A stretch of 64,000 nt of DNA from JAHELQ01 sp965603365 (GCA_965603365.1 CBFDCR010000003.1:62001-126000), one strand, 5' to 3'. Positions 1 through 8,497 are shown, numbered from the stretch's first letter. Program-made: numbers and translations. The notes: generated by a model from the letters alone, not told the origin.

Positions 1-339
1 GTAAAGAAAGGGGCGGAACTGGGATATCGTTACGTCTCCCCCGCCAATAAAAGGGTTGCCACCATCGCCGGCGGGTACGCCCACGGCTTGCCCCGGGATG
101 CCGCCTTCAGCGGCTATGCACTCATCAAGGACACCAGGTGCCCCTATGCCAGCCGGTCGTTTATGGAATATTCGATCATAGACATCTCTGCCTGCGATTT
201 TCCCGTCTCTGTCGGCGATGGGGTAGAAATTATGAGCGATCGCTGCCACCCCTTTCAACTGGCCGCCGCCGCCCGGAATATACCGGAGATATTCTTTACC
301 TCCCTGGCAAGGTCAATAAAGAGAAAATTGATACTTTAA
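1..339 (+). CDS. alr: Alanine racemase, C-terminal part (5' end cut by window)
   Basis: Frame 1 is open from the first base to TAA at 337-339. The 112 visible residues match the C-terminal beta domain of PLP-dependent alanine racemase, which makes D-alanine. Seen: a segment around LGYRYVS where the catalytic Tyr of YGATY normally lies, then TIAGGYAHGLPR (family GYADG), a diverged SRSFMEYSIIDI (family GRVSMDMxxVD), VGDGVEIM, and a C-terminal FFTSLARSIKRK. Asp of the MD pair is Glu here, so activity is likely but not certain. The lysine-bearing N-terminal barrel lies outside the window. A radical SAM gene follows 21 bases downstream on the same strand, so this may be a dedicated racemase of a peptide pathway and not the housekeeping copy (inference). 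Confidence 0.8.
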   Translation, partial: VKKGAELGYRYVSPANKRVATIAGGYAHGLPRDAAFSGYALIKDTRCPYASRSFMEYSIIDISACDFPVSVGDGVEIMSDRCHPFQLAAAARNIPEIFFTSLARSIKRKLIL

Positions 340-360
340 ACCATATATTAAGGAGAAAAA

Positions 361-1530
361 ATGTATAAAGAGAGCAAGAAAACGTGTAAGGAGAGCGAGA
401 AGAAGAACGAGGTGATACAGACCGAAAATGTGGAATTCAATATTTATGCCACCTATAAATGCAATTTGAAATGTACCTACTGCTGCCGGGAAGCCCAGGA
501 GGGGATCCATGAGCGAAGTTCGCAGATTGAGTGGACACTGGAAGATATGGAGAGGTTTTGCCAGACCTGGCTAAAAGACAGGCATATCTATATAACCTGG
601 AATGGCGGCGAACCCACTTTGAATGAGAAATTGATTCATGCCTTCATGACGAAGTTTAAAGATTGGGAGTACCAGATGCAGACAAACGGAACCTTGCTGC
701 ATCGGTTGTCTCAATATTCCGTCGAGCATCTTGAGAACCTGTTGTGTTCCAATGACGGGCTTCGATGTCACACCGAGCGCTATCGGGGCAAGGGAGTCTT
801 TGATCGGATCCTCCGGCAAGTGGCTAAATTAAAGGAGAGGGGGTATAGGGGGACGGTCACCAGCAGGATGACCTTTGTCACCGATGATTTGACGGCCCGG
901 GATGTGCTGCACTTGATTACCGAATACGGTTATGACTATGTTTTCTGGCAGCTCCCCGACGATAACCTGGAATTGCTCACCGACCAATATATGGAGAATG
1001 CCAGCAGATTCTTCCGGGAGATCGTCGATATATGGTTTCAAGCCGAGAAGTTACTTAAATTTATTCCCGTTATGGGAGCCGTTAGAGGTGTGCTCTGGCC
1101 GGAACTAAGGGATAAAGAGTACTGCGGCCAGACCCAGTGCCGGGTGTCTACCAATATCCTCAATCTTTTGCCCAACGGGGATATTTATCCCTGTCCCCAG
1201 CTCACCGATAAACCGGCCCTGTATATGGGCAATGTCAGGGAAAATATCCTGTATCCTTCCCGGCTGCAGAGAATCCCGGGCATGGACTGTTTCGACTGCG
1301 ACGTATTCGACCTGTGCCGCACCCGCTGCATGTATCAAAAGTATAAAGTTTACGTGGAGGGCAATGACTATGAGAGGGCAATCATGAAGAAGCACTGTGA
1401 GCTGGCCAAAACATTTTTGGGTTATATAAAGGAACATGACTGCCAGGCTAAGGTCGAATCGTTGGCCGAAGAAGAGTATCTTGAAGTGAAGTACAGTAAA
1501 CACTATAAATACGTCGAAGTGATGATGTAA
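361..1530 (+). CDS. Radical SAM/SPASM-type peptide-modifying enzyme
   Basis: 389 aa; AAGGAG lies a few bases before the ATG. The N-terminal third has the radical SAM cluster motif CNLKCTYC (C-x3-C-x2-C, about residues 37-44) followed by the NGGEPTLN glycine motif near residue 80. The C-terminal 110 residues carry a SPASM-like set of cysteines: CGQTQC, GDIYPCPQ, a GN motif, then CFDCDVFDLCRTRC and a final HC, enough for extra 4Fe-4S clusters. Enzymes with this layout install thioether or C-C crosslinks or epimerise ribosomal peptides, or mature sulfatases. It sits between an alanine racemase and a peptidase-exporter fusion, which favours peptide natural-product maturation (inference). No precursor peptide is visible next to it inside the window. 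Confidence 0.85.
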   Translation: MYKESKKTCKESEKKNEVIQTENVEFNIYATYKCNLKCTYCCREAQEGIHERSSQIEWTLEDMERFCQTWLKDRHIYITWNGGEPTLNEKLIHAFMTKFKDWEYQMQTNGTLLHRLSQYSVEHLENLLCSNDGLRCHTERYRGKGVFDRILRQVAKLKERGYRGTVTSRMTFVTDDLTARDVLHLITEYGYDYVFWQLPDDNLELLTDQYMENASRFFREIVDIWFQAEKLLKFIPVMGAVRGVLWPELRDKEYCGQTQCRVSTNILNLLPNGDIYPCPQLTDKPALYMGNVRENILYPSRLQRIPGMDCFDCDVFDLCRTRCMYQKYKVYVEGNDYERAIMKKHCELAKTFLGYIKEHDCQAKVESLAEEEYLEVKYSKHYKYVEVMM

Positions 1531-1550
1531 CCATGAATAAGGAGGCAATT

Positions 1551-4500
1551 GTGAACGTGAAAAAGAGAAGATTATCTGTTTTTGATATGGACAAAGTGAT
1601 CCGGCTGTTTTTGGTTTTTGCTCTGGCAGCAGGCTCCCTGCTGTGGGGGGAAGAACAACTGGATCGTACAATTCGGCAGTTGATGGCGGAGGGAGATATC
1701 CCGGGCTTAAGCCTGGTCATTGTCAGGGGGGATGAAGAGCCGCTGCTTAAAGGCTACGGTTATGCCGACCTGGAACAAAAGAGAGCGGTTACCGCCGATA
1801 CCCGGTTTGAATTGGCCTCGTGCACCAAGGCCTTCACCGCGCTGGCCGCCCTGAAATTGGCAGAGGAGGGACAGATCAACCTCGATGACCCGGTTTCCCG
1901 CTACTTCCCCCGGTTTTATGCCACTTTTGCAGGTAAGAAATATGACATCACCCTGCGGCAACTGCTGCACCAGACCGGCGGCATTCCCTGGAAGAGCATC
2001 GATCGTATCCCGGTGGGCAGCGGCAGCCGGGCGCTGGCACAGACGGTAGACAACCTGACGGGTATTGAGTTAAATCATGTGCCCGGCACAGGGTTTGAAT
2101 ATGCCACCGTCAATTACGCCGTGGTGGGAGCCGTCATTGAAAAGGCCAGCCAGACTGCCTATGAAGAATATATGGCCAGCAACATCTTTGCCCCCCTGGG
2201 CTTAACGGACACCAGGGTGGGAAGAGGGCAGGCCGATCCCTTTATGGCCACCGGCTATAAGATCGGCTTCTTTAGCCCCCGGAAATACGAGGCCCCGGTG
2301 TACCGGGGCAACTACCCGGCCGGCTATGTTGTGGCCAACGGCCGGGATATGGCCCGCTGGTTGAAGTGGCAGATGGGGTTGACAGCAGGCCAGACCGGGA
2401 CCGACTTTTATGCCCTGCTGCGGCAGACCCATAAGCGGGACACCGGTGTGCCGCCAAACCGGACGGAGCTGTCCGCCTACGCCATGGGCTGGCACACCTA
2501 TATTGACGGCGAGGACCTGGTCTATCACGGCGGCTTAAACCCCAATTTCACCTGCTATGTCGGTTTTAGCCCGGGAGATAAGGTGGGGGTAGTCGTATTG
2601 GCCAATTCCAACAGCAGTTATACCGCCGCCATCGGGCGTGCGGTGATGGATTTTGTCCGGCAGGGGGGCGGGGAGGCCATACATATCCCCCATATCCGGA
2701 AAGACAGCCTGGATAAAGCCAGCACAATGGTGTGTGCCGTCCTCTGTTTTTACCTGTTGTGCCTGACGCTGTTTTTTCTCTCCATCCCGCTGGATATTGT
2801 GAAGGGGCGGCGGCGATTCGAAGGTTTCAGCCTGGTCAAGCTCTTTAAATTACCGGCTGGCCTGCTGGCATTGGTTCCCTTTTTGTTCGCCGTCAACCTG
2901 ATCCCCCGGGCCATGTCCGGCGTCTCCTGGAAGACCGCGCTGGTCTGGTCACCCTCCAGTTTCCAGGCAGCCGCCGTATTGCTGCTGGCCGCCATCGGCC
3001 TGAGTTATACGGGTTATGTCGTCTCCTCCCTGTTTCCCCAGAAGAATAAATACCTGCGATCCATGCCCCTGATCATCGTGTTGAGTCTGCTCTCCGGCGG
3101 TGCCAATGCCATGGTGATATTTTTGATCACCAGCGCCCTGTTCACCCGGATGGAGTTGGTTTACCAGCTTTACTTCTTTGCCATGGCCTTCTCCATCTAT
3201 ATCCTGGGCCGCAAGGTGGTGCAGACCAGGCTGGTGCGGGTGACCTTCGATATCGTGTATGATTTGCGCATGAGGTTGATTCAAAAGGTCTTTCTCACCT
3301 CGTATCAGCGGTTTGAAAAACTGGATCGGGGACGGGTGTATGCCACCCTGAACGACGATACCGGCAGGATCGGCAACTTAGCCAACCTGGTGGTCCAGTT
3401 GGCCACCAATTTGATTACCACCCTGGGGGCATTCCTCTACCTGGCGGCCATGAACTTCTGGGCCACCCTGGCCACCCTGCTGGTGGTGGCGGTGGTAACC
3501 TCAATCCATGCCGTGGTCAGCCAGCGGGCCAGGGTGCAACTGGAAGAGGCCCGGGATACCCAGAACGTGTACATGAGATTACTCAACGGGCTTTTAGACG
3601 GCTTTAAAGAGTTGAGTCTCCATGCCAATAAGAAGAGAGAGTATAAGGCGGATGTGGAAAAGAGCTGCGATGCCTATCGCATCAAGATCTACACTGCCAT
3701 CAGGAAATTTATCAATGCCTTCCTGGTGGGGGAGTCGATGTTAATCATCGTGCTGGGCATGGTGGGCTTCGGCATTCCCAGGATATTCCCCGATATCAGT
3801 ACCTTTACCCTGATGAGCTTTATCATGATTATGCTCTATCTAACCGGGCCGGTCAACGGTATCCTGAGATCGATACCCGAGATCATGCAAATCCGGGTGG
3901 CCTGGGGCCGGATCAGGGGCTTTGAGAAAGCCATCCCCGCCAATATAGAACCCCGGTTTCTGGAGGAGATTTACCGCCGGCCCGGGACAGTGGATCTTCT
4001 AAAGGCCAAGGGCCTGGAGTTTGAGTACGACAGTGAAAACGAAGAAGAGAAATTTAAGGTCGGCCCCGTAGACTTAGAGTTCAAATCCGGCGAGATTACC
4101 TTTATCATCGGCGGTAACGGCAGCGGCAAGACCACCCTGGCCAGGCTGTTGACAGGATTGTACAAGCCCGATGCCGGACAGGTCAGCGTCGAGGGCGCGG
4201 CGATTGAAGAGAGCCATAACGGCCGGCTGGGAGAGTATTTCTCAACGGTCTTCAGTAATTATCATCTGTTTAAAAAATTATACGACGTCGATTTGAAGGG
4301 CAAAGAGGATCAGATCGAGCAGTACCTGGATATACTGCGCCTCCAGGACAAGGTGAGTGTGAACGGCAGTGCCTTCAGCACCATAGATTTGTCCGGTGGG
4401 CAGCGCAAGCGGCTGGCCTTGATGCAGTGTTACCTGGAGGATTCGCCCATCTATCTTTTTGACGAGATAGCCGCCGACCAGGACCCGGAATTTCGCAAGT

Positions 4501-4646
4501 TCTTTTACCGGGATCTGCTGCAAAGGATGAAAAAGGAGGGCAAGATCGTGGTGGCCATTACCCATGACGATCACTATTTTGACGCGGCCGATAAAATCGT
4601 TAAAATGGACATGGGGAAAATCGACTTTGTAAAAAAAGGGAAATGA
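1551..4646 (+). CDS. Serine peptidase (beta-lactamase fold) fused to ABC exporter, ClbP/ZmaM-like layout
   Basis: The start chosen is GTG 1551, preceded by AAGGAGG with 5 bases spacing; an in-frame ATG at 1533 has no ribosome site. Order: N-terminal hydrophobic signal or anchor; beta-lactamase-fold peptidase with SCTK (Ser90, Lys93), a Tyr184 motif YATVNY and a late HGG; three membrane helices (about 390-500); a half-exporter membrane domain; and an ATPase with Walker A GGNGSGKTT (about 852-860), signature LSGGQRKR, Walker B IYLFDE and switch His in ITHDD. The ATPase resembles the cyclic-peptide exporter (SyrD/PvdE) group. ClbP, XcnG and ZmaM are periplasmic D-amino-acid peptidases that remove the prodrug motif of nonribosomal peptides; in ClbP Ser95, Lys98 and Tyr186 have nearly the same spacing. 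Likely role: unmask and export a peptide product. Confidence 0.85.
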   Translation: MNVKKRRLSVFDMDKVIRLFLVFALAAGSLLWGEEQLDRTIRQLMAEGDIPGLSLVIVRGDEEPLLKGYGYADLEQKRAVTADTRFELASCTKAFTALAALKLAEEGQINLDDPVSRYFPRFYATFAGKKYDITLRQLLHQTGGIPWKSIDRIPVGSGSRALAQTVDNLTGIELNHVPGTGFEYATVNYAVVGAVIEKASQTAYEEYMASNIFAPLGLTDTRVGRGQADPFMATGYKIGFFSPRKYEAPVYRGNYPAGYVVANGRDMARWLKWQMGLTAGQTGTDFYALLRQTHKRDTGVPPNRTELSAYAMGWHTYIDGEDLVYHGGLNPNFTCYVGFSPGDKVGVVVLANSNSSYTAAIGRAVMDFVRQGGGEAIHIPHIRKDSLDKASTMVCAVLCFYLLCLTLFFLSIPLDIVKGRRRFEGFSLVKLFKLPAGLLALVPFLFAVNLIPRAMSGVSWKTALVWSPSSFQAAAVLLLAAIGLSYTGYVVSSLFPQKNKYLRSMPLIIVLSLLSGGANAMVIFLITSALFTRMELVYQLYFFAMAFSIYILGRKVVQTRLVRVTFDIVYDLRMRLIQKVFLTSYQRFEKLDRGRVYATLNDDTGRIGNLANLVVQLATNLITTLGAFLYLAAMNFWATLATLLVVAVVTSIHAVVSQRARVQLEEARDTQNVYMRLLNGLLDGFKELSLHANKKREYKADVEKSCDAYRIKIYTAIRKFINAFLVGESMLIIVLGMVGFGIPRIFPDISTFTLMSFIMIMLYLTGPVNGILRSIPEIMQIRVAWGRIRGFEKAIPANIEPRFLEEIYRRPGTVDLLKAKGLEFEYDSENEEEKFKVGPVDLEFKSGEITFIIGGNGSGKTTLARLLTGLYKPDAGQVSVEGAAIEESHNGRLGEYFSTVFSNYHLFKKLYDVDLKGKEDQIEQYLDILRLQDKVSVNGSAFSTIDLSGGQRKRLALMQCYLEDSPIYLFDEIAADQDPEFRKFFYRDLLQRMKKEGKIVVAITHDDHYFDAADKIVKMDMGKIDFVKKGK

Positions 4647-4651
4647 TCAAG

Positions 4652-5425
4652 TTATTTTTGGGCCGTTTTTCCGTCTTCCTTGCCGGGAACGATGGGCATG
4701 CGCGGATGCTTGGCAAAGGAGAAGGTCAATTGCTCATACCAGGAGTCTGAAGAGATCACCATGGTGCGGATGCGTTTCCACAATTCCACCGGCGGCCCGA
4801 ATTCCTGCCAATCTACCGCCAGGACACGTACGCCGCGGCGCCGCATTTCCTGGATCAGTTTCTGGTAATTCTTGTCCAGGTGCTGGAGGTAATCGAGGGG
4901 AACGCCTTCCTCCTGTTCCCGGCCCCGGCTGGCCATGCGCTGGTGACAATCTTCGGGTGAAACCATCAGATAGACAAATATATCCGGCGGCATCACGTCC
5001 CGGCTCATGTTGCGGAATACATCGACGTACAATTCGTACTCCTCGGTGGTCATAAATCCCCGCTCCATGGCCGTGGTGGCGAACACCGTGTCTCCATAGA
5101 TGGGGCGGTCCTGGACCACCACGATACCCTGCTCTCCCCAGGCCAGTTCGACCGCTAAGCGGTGCTGTTCGTACCGCTGACAGAGCATGAACATCTGCAT
5201 GGCGAAACCGCCGCCGGTGTTTTCGCCGGTGCGCAGATCCTCGTAATAGTGGGCCAGGAAATGGGGGAACTTCGGGTGGTTGGTCGGTTCTTCCAGCACC
5301 CGGGCCGGTGAGCCGCTGGCAGTGGCGGCCGAGGCAATGGCGTGGCAGGCATTGGTCTTTCCGGCCCCGATGTTGGCATCCACAGTGATGAAGAGTCCTT
5401 GTTTACCTAAATCTCCTTGATTCAT
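4652..5425 (-). CDS. Deoxynucleoside kinase family protein
   Basis: 257 aa from the ATG at 5425, chosen because AAAGGAG lies 5 bases before it; the frame extends to an earlier ATG at 5455. P-loop VDANIGAGKT (about residues 14-23), VLEEPT substrate segment, VVQDRPIYGD (DRS-like motif with the catalytic Asp-Arg) and an arginine-rich lid RMASRGREQEEG. This is the fold of dGK/dCK-type kinases, which phosphorylate deoxynucleosides for dNTP salvage. Which base it prefers cannot be told from sequence. It ends 5 bases from the exporter gene, facing it (convergent). Confidence 0.85.
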   Translation of the reverse strand: MNQGDLGKQGLFITVDANIGAGKTNACHAIASAATASGSPARVLEEPTNHPKFPHFLAHYYEDLRTGENTGGGFAMQMFMLCQRYEQHRLAVELAWGEQGIVVVQDRPIYGDTVFATTAMERGFMTTEEYELYVDVFRNMSRDVMPPDIFVYLMVSPEDCHQRMASRGREQEEGVPLDYLQHLDKNYQKLIQEMRRRGVRVLAVDWQEFGPPVELWKRIRTMVISSDSWYEQLTFSFAKHPRMPIVPGKEDGKTAQK

Positions 5426-5529
5426 ACTATCTCCTTTCGAGCTGTTGGCATTCATGGCAATACTGTACTCCAGTTTTTCTTTAAAGGGTAAGCACTATTA
5501 TATTGTAAAGCGAGATATAATTCAATGGC

Positions 5530-6057
5530 TTATGGAAATTTAATCGCCCTTTCCTGTAAAAGGTCGATGTAGGCCCCCTCCACCAGCGCCGCCGCCGGGA
5601 TGTGCAGCCTCTCCATCAGCTCCTCCGCCGTGCGGCGGCCCTCCGCCTCTGTCTGGTCCGGCAGCAGGACCACCTCCAGTTCCACGAACTCCCCCAGGTC
5701 CTCCACCCTGTCCAGGTGTACCCGTGTCTGGCCCACCAGGAAGAGGGTGCGCTCTTTTCGCACCACCCCCACCACCCCCAGCGCCGCACCCAGGACCTGC
5801 CGCAGCAAACCCGGGTCGGCGACTGGCACGATCCGGTAGCACGACTCTTTGGGCCCGCTCCGGTCCGGCCGTTCGTAAAAAATCAGTTCCCCCCTATCGG
5901 CCGAAAACACCCGCACCTTAAGGCGTCCACCCTGGCAATTAAAGAAGGTATCCTCCTGCCCGATAACCACAGGCCCCTCATCGGCCACCTCCTCCACCCG
6001 CCGCCTGAGCCCCTCCATATCCCCAACCCACGCCTTAATCTCCACATTACGCCCCAT
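5530..6057 (-). CDS. CYTH-domain protein (class IV adenylate cyclase-like/ triphosphatase)
   Basis: 175 aa from ATG 6057; a GTG at 6084 with AGGAGG overlapping it would add 9 residues. It starts with NVEIKAWV, the ExK strand typical of CYTH proteins, then QEDTFFNCQGGRLKVR, ELIFYERPD, KERTLFLVGQTRVHLD and LGEFVELEVV, the alternating charged strands that line a tunnel binding triphosphates and metal ions. The best-known relatives are class IV adenylate cyclase (CyaB) and thiamine triphosphatase; activity here cannot be decided. It stands alone between the deoxynucleoside kinase (same strand, 104 bases away) and a repeat island. Confidence 0.8.
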   Translation of the reverse strand: MGRNVEIKAWVGDMEGLRRRVEEVADEGPVVIGQEDTFFNCQGGRLKVRVFSADRGELIFYERPDRSGPKESCYRIVPVADPGLLRQVLGAALGVVGVVRKERTLFLVGQTRVHLDRVEDLGEFVELEVVLLPDQTEAEGRRTAEELMERLHIPAAALVEGAYIDLLQERAIKFP

Positions 6058-6123
6058 CTGCCTGCCTCTAAACCTCCTCACCACAACTATTCACCATCCC
6101 CCATTCTACCACATCCCCCATAC

Positions 6124-6180
6124 CCTTTCCAGGGGCCTTTCCAGGGGCCATAATTTTTTGCCCGTCCCCTTTCGCCTCTT
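6124..6180. repeat. Repeat island left edge: 12-bp direct repeat and box A copy 1
   Basis: A 12-bp unit CCTTTCCAGGGG occurs twice in tandem (6124-6147). It is followed at 6151-6180 by box A, TTTTTTGCCCGTCCC then TTTCGCCT. Box A recurs at 6828-6856 and 46070-46089 and, inverted, at 35030-35047. Seen directly; function unknown. Confidence 0.7.
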
Positions 6181-6348
6181 TCAATGGGCATTGCAAAATA
6201 CCCAACAACCAATAACCAATGAAATCATACAGTATTCATTTTGCATTTTGCCATGGTTATTTTGCAATTTGCATTGAAACTGGGTTAAAAGGGTGTGATA
6301 TCGGAGCTCGAGGCATCGATATAAGAGCTCGAGGCTGTGATTTCGGAG

Positions 6349-6376
6349 GTAGGGGACGCAGATCTGCGTCCCCTAC
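6349..6376. repeat. Perfect 28-bp palindrome (REP-like)
   Basis: Two 14-base arms beginning GTAGGGGACGCAGA meet with no loop. Degenerate relatives lie at 10698-10721 and 35769-35794. Palindromes of the form GTAGGGG...CCCCTAC are common extragenic repeats in many bacteria; none of the window genes looks like a RAYT transposase that would move them. Confidence 0.85.
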
Positions 6377-6378
6377 AG

Positions 6379-6420
6379 GCGGCAGCAGCCATCGGCGCCG
6401 GAATAACAGTATTCATTTGT
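6379..6420. repeat. Box B repeat, copy 1
   Basis: The sequence GGCAGCAGCCATCGGCGCCG followed by GAATAACAGT...TTGTAGGG recurs in near-identical form at 34971-35020 and partly at 34919-34950, about 28 kb away. It lies between the palindrome and the 21-bp array. Confidence 0.7.
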
Positions 6421-6776
6421 AGGGACAGTTTTGCTCCTGATAGGGACAGCCTTGCTCTTAATCGGGGCGTTATTGCTCCTATCAGGGATGTCTTTACTCC
6501 CAGTAGGGATACTTTTGATCTTAGTAAGGACATTTTTGCTCTTGAAAGGGATATTATCTGTCCTGTTGAGGACATTTTCGGTCTTAGTAGGAACATATCT
6601 GGTCTTAGTAAGGACATCTTTGATCCTGGTAAGGACTTTTTCGCTCCCGGTGGGGACATTTTCGCCCCTGGTAAGAATATTTTCGCCCCCGTCAGGGACG
6701 TCTTCCGTCCTGGTAAGGACATTTTTGCCCCTGGTAAGGACATTTTTGCCCCTGGTAAGGACATTTTCGCTCCTGT
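6420..6776. repeat. Tandem array of 17 degenerate 21-bp units
   Basis: Seventeen consecutive 21-base units, consensus TARGGACATTTTTGCYCCTGG, start at 6420 with no indels. Units 15 and 16 are identical; the left end is more diverged. Because 21 is a multiple of three, all three plus-strand frames can read as heptapeptide repeats (for example KDIFAPG), and the minus strand is open too, but no frame has a convincing start with a ribosome site. It is therefore listed as a repeat and not a gene. There are no unique spacers, so it is not a CRISPR array. Confidence 0.9.
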
Positions 6777-6802
6777 CCGGGACAAATTTTCATGTTCTCA
6801 GG

Positions 6803-6856
6803 ATGACGCCTCGCGTCATGAAGGCCGTAATTTTTTGCCTGTCCCTTTTCGCCTCC
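6803..6856. repeat. Hairpin and box A copy 2 closing the repeat island
   Basis: A perfect hairpin with 7-bp arms ATGACGC/GCGTCAT and a 3-base loop (6803-6819) follows the 21-bp array. Box A copy 2 (6828-6856, TTTTTTGCCTGTCCC then TTTTCGCCT) comes next. Together with copy 1 it brackets the island. From here to 6995 nothing else was recognised. Confidence 0.65.
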
Positions 6857-6995
6857 CTAAAGTTCTCCTCTCACCCCCAGGAAGGCATACTTCTTCAGTA
6901 CGTCCCCCTCACTCTTCACTCCTGGAGGAACGGCTGGTTGACAAAAGGTTAAAAAGATATTAAAGTAATGTTGTAAAGACAGCAGGAGGCGCGCA

Positions 6996-7175
6996 GTGGA
7001 AGACTCCAGGGAGCCAGACAGCGAACAGAACGAACATCTGGCCGCTTTCCGCCGGTTTAAGAAATATAGAGACCGGATAAATCCGGTAGTGGACAGTTCC
7101 GTCGATATCGATAAACTCATCAACGAGTCATTACAATCGATTAAAGAGTCTGAAAGGGCGGAAGAAAAAATTTAG
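6996..7175 (+). CDS. Small hypothetical protein, 59 aa
   Basis: GTG start with AGGAGG (6984-6989) 6 bases upstream, ending at TAG 7173-7175. The product is very hydrophilic and charged, MEDSREPDSEQNE at the start, a central FRRFKKYRDRI basic patch and an acidic C-terminus, with no signal or membrane segment. Its predicted helical C-terminal half (VDIDKLINESLQSIKESER) resembles small antitoxin-like or adaptor proteins, but no family is recognised. It lies 160 bases before the PIN gene, which has its own promoter. Call rests on the strong ribosome site and clean frame. Confidence 0.55.
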   Translation: MEDSREPDSEQNEHLAAFRRFKKYRDRINPVVDSSVDIDKLINESLQSIKESERAEEKI

Positions 7176-7285
7176 AGGACATTTTGCCCGGTAGGCCCTA
7201 TAAATTTGAGTGATAAGATTTCATTTCATAAAGCAAGTGGCCCTTAATAGATTTTACCGGTACCTTAAAAAAAGAATGTTATAGG

Positions 7286-7314
7286 TTGACATCGTATAAA
7301 AAAGATTTTATATT
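7286..7314 (+). promoter_or_regulatory. Sigma70-type promoter of the PIN module
   Basis: TTGACA at 7286-7291 and TATATT at 7309-7314 with 17-bp spacing. Transcription would begin about 15 bases before the ATG at 7336. Confidence 0.75.
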
Positions 7315-7335
7315 TATCAAAGTGTGGAGAAAGAC

Positions 7336-7827
7336 ATGCAGGTGAATGAAATAATGAAACCAAAAATATATATTGAAACTACCATTATCAGTTATCTAAC
7401 CGGCAGGCCAAGTCGAGATATTATCATCGCAGCCCATCAGCAGATCACTGAGGAATGGTGGCGAACCAGGAGACATTTGTTCGATTTATATGCTTCCCAG
7501 CTTGTTATAAGGGAAGCGGGTGCAGGGAACGAAGAACAGGCGAAGAAAAGGCTCAATGCTCTGGAAGAAGCGGAATTATTGGAGATCACAGAACAAGCGT
7601 TATCCCTGGCAGAAGTATTCATCGAAAAAGGGATAATACCCCAAAAAGCAGCAGAAGATGCTCTTCATATATCAGTCGCAGTTGTGAATGGTATTGACTA
7701 CCTGGTAACCTGGAATTGCAAACATATTGCCAATGCTAAAATGCGCAGCAAGATCGAGAGGGTTTGTCTGTCCTGTGGATATGAACCCATTATCATTTGT
7801 ACTCCTGAGGAGTTAATGGAGGATTAA
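7336..7827 (+). CDS. PIN-domain ribonuclease toxin (VapC-like)
   Basis: 163 aa from ATG 7336 (GGAG 6 bases upstream); GTG 7324 and ATG 7354 are alternatives. The N-terminus IYIETTIISYLTG carries the first PIN acidic residue as Glu where most have Asp, seen in one PIN subgroup. The central AEDALHISVAVVNGIDYLVTWN holds the ED and D acidic positions that complete the Mg site. PIN toxins cut RNA, often tRNA. A 55-aa partner follows 2 bases downstream, reversing the usual antitoxin-first order. Likely a type II toxin. Confidence 0.8.
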   Translation: MQVNEIMKPKIYIETTIISYLTGRPSRDIIIAAHQQITEEWWRTRRHLFDLYASQLVIREAGAGNEEQAKKRLNALEEAELLEITEQALSLAEVFIEKGIIPQKAAEDALHISVAVVNGIDYLVTWNCKHIANAKMRSKIERVCLSCGYEPIIICTPEELMED

Positions 7828-7829
7828 TT

Positions 7830-7997
7830 ATGATAAAAGATCCCATTGTTGAGGAAGTAAGGAAGGAACGGGAGAGCCATGCGGCTAAATTCAACTATGA
7901 CATACGGGCGATCTATGAAGACTTAAAAAACCAGGAGAAGAAAAACAAACGCAAATTTGTAACCTTACCTCCCAGATATGCCCAAAAGTTAGCTTGA
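7830..7997 (+). CDS. Small PIN-associated protein, probable antitoxin (55 aa)
   Basis: ATG 7830, two bases after the PIN stop, with GGAGGA inside the end of the toxin gene as ribosome site. Sequence begins MIKDPIVEEVRKERESHA and continues FNYDIRAIYEDL, a pattern I know from short proteins encoded beside PIN toxins of this type; the C-terminus KRKFVTLPPRY is basic. Likely neutralises the PIN protein and is co-translated with it (inference from context). Confidence 0.7.
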   Translation: MIKDPIVEEVRKERESHAAKFNYDIRAIYEDLKNQEKKNKRKFVTLPPRYAQKLA

Positions 7998-8027
7998 ACC
8001 CATGGTGATGTAGGGGGTGGGGCGGGC

Positions 8028-8375
8028 TTATTTGCGTTTGAGCCAGAAGTCGAAGGACCGGCCGGGGGCGAAGATGTCGATGCCTACCGAGGGTTCGGCC
8101 AGTTCGTTTTGCACGATATGGGGTTCGTCGGGTCCGAAAAAGGCCGCATCCCCCTCTTCCAGCACCACCGGCTCACCCCCCCCGGTGCGCACCGACATCT
8201 TTCCCTTGATGACAACGGTGACCTGCTCCTGGCCATGGTGGTGCAGGGGGGAGGCATGATGGGGCGGCTTGACAAAGTACTCCACCGAGACATTTTGCTC
8301 ACTGCACAGGCTCACCCGCTTCCAATCCTTATGAGGCTCATAACTCTCGGCCTCTTTAAAATGTATAACCTTCAT
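8028..8375 (-). CDS. Cupin-domain protein
   Basis: 115 aa from ATG 8375, with GGAGGAGG 5 bases before it; the frame runs on to a TTG at 8390. Small single-domain cupin: first metal motif around SPLHHHGQEQVTVVIKGKM (His-His-His...Glu), second motif around GDAAFFGPDEPHIVQN (His). The fold binds a metal or small ligand; enzymes, sugar-binding and signalling proteins share it, so no reaction is assigned. It stands alone between the PIN module and the caspase cluster terminator. Confidence 0.8.
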   Translation of the reverse strand: MKVIHFKEAESYEPHKDWKRVSLCSEQNVSVEYFVKPPHHASPLHHHGQEQVTVVIKGKMSVRTGGGEPVVLEEGDAAFFGPDEPHIVQNELAEPSVGIDIFAPGRSFDFWLKRK

Positions 8376-8497
8376 GACTGCCTCCTCCAAAAAAAGTATT
8401 AAATCAATGCTGCAAACATGATTCTACCCAAAATCCCCCTTGATTTCAATAATTAACTCACCCCTTAACAGTAACTCCCCTTCTCTTTTAAGAGATG

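Noticed and set aside
1533..1550. ATG 1533 as start of the peptidase-exporter gene
   Set aside because: No ribosome site before it; AAGGAGG lies within it and serves GTG 1551.
6420..6776. CRISPR array
   Set aside because: Repeats are contiguous with no unique spacers, and no cas gene is present.
6285..6963. Three overlapping open frames across the 21-bp array (plus 6337-6963, plus 6431-6952, minus 6285-6785)
   Set aside because: They arise because the unit length is a multiple of three; none has a ribosome site and the ends run through non-coding boxes and the palindrome.
6857..7123. Minus-strand 88-aa frame
   Set aside because: It is the complement of the better-supported 59-aa gene, which has a strong ribosome site.
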